Positions 58,705-64,000 of a DNA stretch of 64,000 nt are shown here, piece by piece. Position 1 is the stretch's first letter, and every line of letters starts with the position of its first letter. The notes beneath the pieces were generated by a model that searched no databases, was not told where the DNA came from, and worked only from the letters and a program-made list of their open reading frames with translations. The DNA comes from Rhizopus arrhizus (taxonomy: Eukaryota; Mucoromycota; Mucoromycetes; Mucorales; Rhizopodaceae): positions 124,001-188,000 of the forward strand of contig JAKZZE010000011.1 in the NCBI GenBank assembly GCA_024220505.1, written 5' to 3'. Both the position numbers and the translations under genes were made by a program.

Positions 58705-61306
58705 ATGTATAAATCAATCATACAACATAAAAAAGCTGAAGTCATTAAAAAACGACAAGAATATAGCGCTTCAAGCAGCAGTAGTGGTAATAAATAAAAA
58801 AACGCGATATTTCAGTTAGCTAACGCGCAATAAAAAGACTCATTATGCAAAGACTGCAAAGAACCAGGTCATTATAGTAAACAGTCTTATAAGTGCAAAT
58901 TTTACGTCGAAGCCACAGCAGATGATGGTAAGCATTATATTCTTTTCATGTATGTCTTTCCTAATTTTTCTGTTTAAAAAGTTGGTACCTCTAGAAAAAG
59001 AAAACAGACTAATGAAATAAAACAGGACAAGAAAAAGGCGAAAAGACCCAGAACTGGTAGCAATACGACTGAACTTAAGTGTAATAGCTGTAAACAAGAA
59101 GGACATAAGTCATCTCGTTCACCTGCTTGCCCCAACTATAAACAAACAAAAAAAGAAACATTTCTGAGGTACTTGGGGCCTAATTATAAGGCATATACGC
59201 GAAAGCTACCTTTTGACCAATGTGTACAAAGTACTTACCAAACTACACTCAAATCGAAAATTGTCTCTGCTTGTGAAGACATGCGAAATATTGCAGTCAG
59301 ATCACAGCTTTTTGTGAATTTTTATATCCTCAGTTTGGCCCGTTTAGATAGTCCTATTCCTCATAAAATATATGAACAGAATTTTTGGTATTCAATCTCA
59401 CAACTTGTAAGAAACCAACGAGTCACAAATGGCATCTATTTACAGCATGGATTACTTGATTGTTGGAATAGTTTTAAAAAAGTTATCCTAATATTATTTA
59501 TCGCAAGAAACTTGCTAGTGGTGTTAGCCATTGTATATCCGAAGCGTCCAAACAACTACAAACAACATACACTAATAACGTAGTAGAACTCTTTGAATCA
59601 AGAATATGCAAGTATATATTTTATAAAACACAAAATATCTTCATAGTAAGTATGATACTATTATAAAAGGCACATATAACTAAGACTACATAGTCAATGG
59701 ATCGTTCAGATGTTGTAAAAATTGTCCCTTACGTTTACCAACATGTTTGTCAAGGAGTTCCTGTATGGCCTCAAGGTCCTGTATTTACCAAAGAAAGAAA
59801 ACAAATTGTTGATGAAACCTTCCTACCGCTAAAGAATATGATACCAACTCGAGTGACTCTTACAACTCTGTCTGGATCTCCTAACAGCTTTGTTCCTTGT
59901 CTGTTAAACATCTTATCGGAATATGAGATCGAGCACAACAATCACAAAGCCTATGACGTCAGGCGATTGCCACTGCCAAGGTTGTTTTCCCTGTCACCAA
60001 CACCGAGTATGCATTGGAGGTTCGTGCATATAAGCGCCAAGGCATTAGCACCCTTAATTAAGGAGACCCTGCCGCAAGGCTACCAGAATCAACTTAATAT
60101 GTTTTACCGTATTTTTAATTTCAAAAAATTACGTTTGAGGTATGATATGATATTATATAATAGACTATTTTACTTAAATTTACAATAACATGGACGATCT
60201 CACACCCAACGAAAACAACAAGATACTATTCGGAAATACAATCAAATCTGACGGCTTTTCTGTTGACTTTGTGTTTTATCGAAAGGAAAGAATGAATAAT
60301 GGCTCTGACGTTGAATTAACCCTCGAAGACTTCAACTATGAAGAAGTTCACAATCAATATCATCCAATGTTCCTTGACCCTGGGCGTAAATCATTTTTCA
60401 CGGCAGTTGTTGGCGTAGCTTCAGCCAAGCAGATCCGGAAGTGCTCTGTAAAAGAATATTATCATTTAACAGGTAGTACTGTCTACAGCAAAAAACTCGA
60501 GTTAAAAAAAGAGTGTTCTGGCATCAAGACGATCGAGTCCCAAATTCCCACACCAAAAACAGCAGCAGTTGGATCATACGATCAATATGTTAAATACATG
60601 CTAACACACCTTGACAAGCTCCTGGATTTCTATGGCAAAGGCACTGCGCATCACCGATTCCAGCTTTATCAAGGCCGACAGAGGGCACCGGAAATGATGG
60701 CTAATATATTGACTCATGGAACAGCCAAGTACAACAGATCACGGAGAAAGCGAAAGAAGAAGAAGAAAGACAAGAAAGACAAGAATGATAAGAAGGAAGA
60801 TGAAGGGTTATCATTGCGCACTGACGAAAAGAAGTAAGCTATTAGCCTTTCTTTAATAGATGTTATTGACTTTTTTTTTTGAAAGGTTGAAGTGGAGGCC
60901 CCTTCCTTTCCAAGAAAACAAAGAAAAGTGTCCGTTGGTCGTTTTTGGTGCCGGTGTTTTCGGCAAGGATATGGTCAAGATGAAAGGGCTTCGGTGTGGG
61001 GTGATAGGAAAACTTTTTGCAACGTTGAAAAAACGTGAAGCTGCTGGTGAGTTGATCGTCGTAACGATTGACGAATTTAAAACATCAAAGACGTGTAGCT
61101 CCTGTTTTTTCGATGATCTTAAAGTAGTCAAAACACCCGGTTTTAAGGGCAAAGGTGTTCTCAGTTGCTCTAAATGTAAGAAGGTTTGGCAACGAGACGT
61201 CAACGCCGCCATTAATATGATGACGATCTCTGAGGCAGTTTGGATGGGAGAAGGACGACCGGAAGTTTTCAAGCCGAAGAAAAACGATGATGAAGGAAGA
61301 TCCTGA
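58705..61306 (+). pseudogene. Fanzor RNA-guided nuclease gene, nearly complete, two lesions
   Basis: Fanzors are eukaryotic relatives of bacterial TnpB that cut DNA guided by an RNA encoded beside the gene. Six exons: 58705-58786, 58838-58927, 58982-59645, 59694-60139, 60186-60833, 60886-61306; about 783 aa if both lesions are ignored. N-terminus: two zinc knuckles (CKDCKEPGHYSKQSYKC, CNSCKQEGHKSSRSPAC) and a basic stretch. Middle: TRKLPFDQCVQSTYQ, FWYSISQLVRNQRVTNG, MHWRFVHISAKALAPL. Nuclease: FLDPGRKSFFTAV (RuvC-I Asp, codon 60376), a Lys/Arg-rich NLS-like insert, PLVVFGAGVFGKD, VTIDEFKTSKTCSSC with the second CxxC at CSKC, and RDVNAAINMM (RuvC-III Asp). Lesions: one A too few in A6 at 59476-59481, and AA instead of AG at the 60184-60185 acceptor. 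The C-terminal catalytic half is open and clean. Confidence 0.88.
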
Positions 61307-62503
61307 ACTTGGTAAGAGCCCTTTCAAGAATGCTTGGATCCTCGATAAGCTTAGTTAAATTTTTGCAGGTCACACCGAATTTCCAATTCAAGTATCGCCG
61401 TAGCAAACACAGTTTTCCTTTCTTCTGAAAGGATTAAGATCATTACAAGTAAAAAAAAATCTGAACATAAACCTCCATTCGTCTCAAAACTAATTTTTTG
61501 CGTCTGATTTCTTTTTTGTTTCATCCAAAAAAGCTAATCTAAACATCTGAAAATTAACTTTGACTCGTCCAAAAAAATACTAATATCGTCTGAATTTAAA
61601 GTAGAAATACTGTATGGGAAACCTCAGACACAAGAGCAAAAGGACGCTTATAATCAACCGCCACAACAAAAAGAAGGCCGGAGCACTTCTTCATTAGAAA
61701 ATAAGAGTAAAGAAAACAAAGAGGAAAAGAATCAAAGCGATGAAACAAAGGAAGAGAAGGATGGTGATGACAGTAAAAAAAGAAAAAAAAATGAATAAGT
61801 ATTTGCCTATATAACATATTCCTTTAACCTTATTTGTCTTTGTCCCCCTTTTTTAATTTGGTACCATGTTTTTGTTTTCAAAAAAAAAAAAAAAAAAAAA
61901 AAAATCAAAAGGAGAGTAGTACAACTTGAGTTCACACAAGATGTCAAAATAATATATTGATCTTCATGATCTTGCTTTATCCTAGGATCCCATTGTTGAC
62001 ATGTTTTGATTGCTATAAACGGTAAGTTTGCTTTTCATTTTCTTATGACGTTATCAATATTTTTTTTTTCTTTCTTTTTCATTCATCCCTATTTTAAATA
62101 TACCAATTAGAAACAAGAGTTAAAAAGTATTTTCCTATACTTGTCTGTACGTGTATGCATGATTGCTTGTAAATAATCCTTGTTTGTGAAAGAAGAAGAA
62201 AAAAAAACTTTGTAAGGAATTTTTATTCTATATTTGGAATAGCTCAATAGATAATTTACTTTTTTGGAATATTGCGTCGGAGATTAATATATACGTCATG
62301 GAAAAGATATTGAATCTCAGAAACACTTTATTTTTGTTTTTCTGTTAGCTTTAACTTGTTTAAATAAATGGTTTCTTTCTCTGCTCTCTTTTCTTCTTTT
62401 CTCTCTCTCTTTTTCTCTATGAATGACATTATTTATTGATACAACAAAGGATATCTAATATTTTTGTAAAAGAGAAAAAAGGAGAGTAAAAAGAATTAAC
62501 TAT
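61307..62503. other. Fanzor 3' flank and intergenic region
   Basis: In characterised Fanzor loci the guide RNA is encoded near or downstream of the ORF end, so roughly 61250-61480 is where one would look; I see no obvious stem-loop by eye. A plus-strand ORF-like run at 61590-61795 (minus strand repeats Phe/His) is not called. A25 tract at 61880-61904; CT-rich stretch near 62390. Confidence 0.4.
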
Positions 62504-64000
62504 ATGATAATGTCAAGGTTCATTATTTTTTCATAAACATCTAAAAATCTTGATCCCCTTATTGTTTTATATTCTGTAGCAGTAATAGTAAAGAATCTGC
62601 GACATCCAAATATCATGCACAACTATATTCTGGCCAAAAATTATTACAAAAGAGACATCAATTATTGCAGCAGCAGCAACAGCAGCAACAACAGCAGCAA
62701 CCATTACAGCAACTGCCGCATCATGAATCTTTTTATAAGCCCATGTCAATTAGTAATCAGATACTTTCATTCGAAGCACCTAACCTTTACCAAACTTCAC
62801 TACAATTAACAGCTGAAACAGATATACATGCATGGTGGGCAGCGCTTGTAGATATATTTTCTAGTAATAAAAATGGAATCATTTATAAACGTTATGTAAC
62901 TAAAGATTCTATACATTATAAAGGTGCTTCATTTCATGCTACTCGAGTTGCTTTAAGTATTCCTCAAGACTCAAATGATCCCTATTCAGGTCCCTGGGGA
63001 TTGAAAGCAGTTTACAATAAAACAGGCTCTATCAGTCAAGATTCTGAGAGTGTTGAATTGAATATAGAAGAATATCAAAATACTGAAAATAATTTTGATT
63101 ACTTTCTACACAGTCATCGCATTCATGAGACAGGTCCTCATCACGTTCCTTGGTGTTTCGAAAGATTACAGCCATTCGAATCTGAACCTGAACCGCTCAT
63201 CAATAATCCAAGTGTGCAGAAGATAATAAAAAGAAATACAGTTGTTGTGTTATCAAGAGAATATCGCAGAAAATCTTCATCATCTAACAGAAGAAAGTAT
63301 GGAAGTGATGAATGCAACCTGGATTTATTTAAGAAGGCTTTGTTCGATCAAAAGGGAGAAAAAAGCAGTCCTTATCCACCTCGAAGAAGGTCCGCTTGGA
63401 ATTTGCCAGTTATTACAACCCCATGTTTGTCCCACCAAGACGAAATTCTGGTGGATGGATCAAGCTGCATAGGCATGTCAGAGGAGGAGGATACAAATTC
63501 GAGAAGTATAACAGGCAGAACGACTAATTTTTTCCAAGATTACGATGAATATGAGCAACAGCAACCTTCTCCTTGGTCGCAATCTCCTGCTCCCTCTCCT
63601 GCCATTATGGATTCGGAAGTCAACCCATTTTTTCAATCACCTCCTGATATTGATGATGAAGCATTTAATCCTGTTTCACCTGAGATTTACTATGACAAAA
63701 CCTCTGTTCCGTTTCCTCCTCCTATCTCTAATGTACACTCAGTTGTTCATATACCTTTATTTCGTCCTTCGGACATTGTTCAATTCCAATCATCTACTTC
63801 TTTTTCCACAAAACATCACTCTCATCCGGCGCCTATCGGTATTCTCTCTTTCTTAGCACCCATTGTGCCATATCCTCAAGTATTAATAGCTAGCATATCT
63901 TCACTTGCACCATTTATCGCAGCTAGCTTTACCAATGCTATACAGAACTTTTACATTAAGAAGCAGAATCATTTCTATAGGCGTTACTCTTCTAATGAAA
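62504..64000 (+). CDS. Large low-complexity protein with GAF-like N-terminal region (3' partial)
   Basis: An uninterrupted frame runs from 62580 to the end of the window (over 470 codons). The proposed start is ATG at 62504 in a 14-nt first exon (MIMS), joined over a 62-nt intron (62518-62579) in phase; the GTTCAT donor is weak, so the true start could be further upstream. A Gln run (about 62665-62720) precedes a folded-looking region: AETDIHAWWAALVDIFSS, KGASFHATRVALSIPQDSND, PYSGPWGLKAVYNKTG, KRNTVVVLSREYRR. Then a long Ser/Pro-rich stretch. The folded part resembles GAF-like domains in fungal signalling proteins, but I cannot name the family. Near 63890 it turns hydrophobic. Confidence 0.7.

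Noticed and set aside
59470..59485. Programmed -1 frameshift in the Fanzor
   Set aside because: Codon phase at this A6 (TTT AAA AAA G) does not give a proper slippery heptamer, unlike 34453-34459; a missing base is more likely.
58380..61400. Terminal inverted repeats around the Fanzor locus
   Set aside because: Flanks compared by eye; no convincing inverted or direct repeat seen.

Overview
The window looks like nuclear DNA of an early-diverging fungus, most likely Mucoromycotina (Mucorales). Evidence: AT-rich intergenic DNA, many 44-75 nt GT-AG introns, fungal genes (chitin deacetylase, PAS kinase, SAP30, GDS1/APSES regulator, PHO80-type cyclin), and mobile elements of types I associate with Mucorales (LINEs, Tc1/mariner, Fanzor, PD-(D/E)XK-like ORFs). 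The assignment rests on protein resemblance by eye, not on a search. I saw no rRNA, tRNA or CRISPR array.

Layout. 0-36.5 kb is the gene-bearing arm: DED1 helicase (5' end outside the window), a small coiled-coil protein, TRM13 tRNA methyltransferase and RPS0 in tandem, a TMX2-like ER thioredoxin, a REX1-B-like protein facing a PPxY membrane protein tail to tail, two coiled-coil proteins, a 34-aa zinc-knuckle microprotein, chitin deacetylase, PAS kinase, an arrestin-like protein, SAP30, a type II J-protein, a HAD phosphatase, a PHO80-like cyclin, TIM10, and a GDS1 winged-helix/APSES regulator. One clean LINE insertion with a 15-bp target duplication sits just upstream of TIM10. 36.5-55 kb is mostly an element graveyard around one good gene (a SET methyltransferase at 40.7-42.8 kb): a decayed Fanzor copy, a TIR-bounded element holding a decayed PD-(D/E)XK-like ORF, a broken 5' fragment of a large Hobbit/FMP27-like gene, a dead Tc1/mariner transposase, another broken PD-(D/E)XK-like gene and several LINE remnants. 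55-64 kb holds a small conserved-looking membrane protein, LINE 3' fragments, a nearly complete Fanzor RNA-guided nuclease gene, and the start of a large low-complexity protein that runs off the end.

The best candidate for an exciting system is the Fanzor locus at 58.7-61.3 kb: six exons, two N-terminal zinc knuckles, all RuvC-type motifs and a CxxC...CxxC zinc finger, interrupted by one missing base in an A-run and one mutated splice acceptor. A much older Fanzor relic lies 20 kb away. The second is the 1.36-kb element at 39.3-40.7 kb with perfect 17-bp inverted ends that encloses a nuclease-fold ORF rather than a transposase. The third is a reading-frame break at an A-AAA-AAG heptamer that separates the two DNA-binding halves of the GDS1/APSES gene.

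The host genes are housekeeping (translation, RNA, mitochondrial import, ER folding) and nutrient signalling (PAS kinase, PHO80-type cyclin, arrestin). Several have a long coding-strand T tract a few bases before the start codon, probably a shared promoter/5' leader feature. Exon boundaries below were worked out by hand from GT-AG signals, reading phase and family resemblance; summed exon lengths are whole codons for every intact gene.
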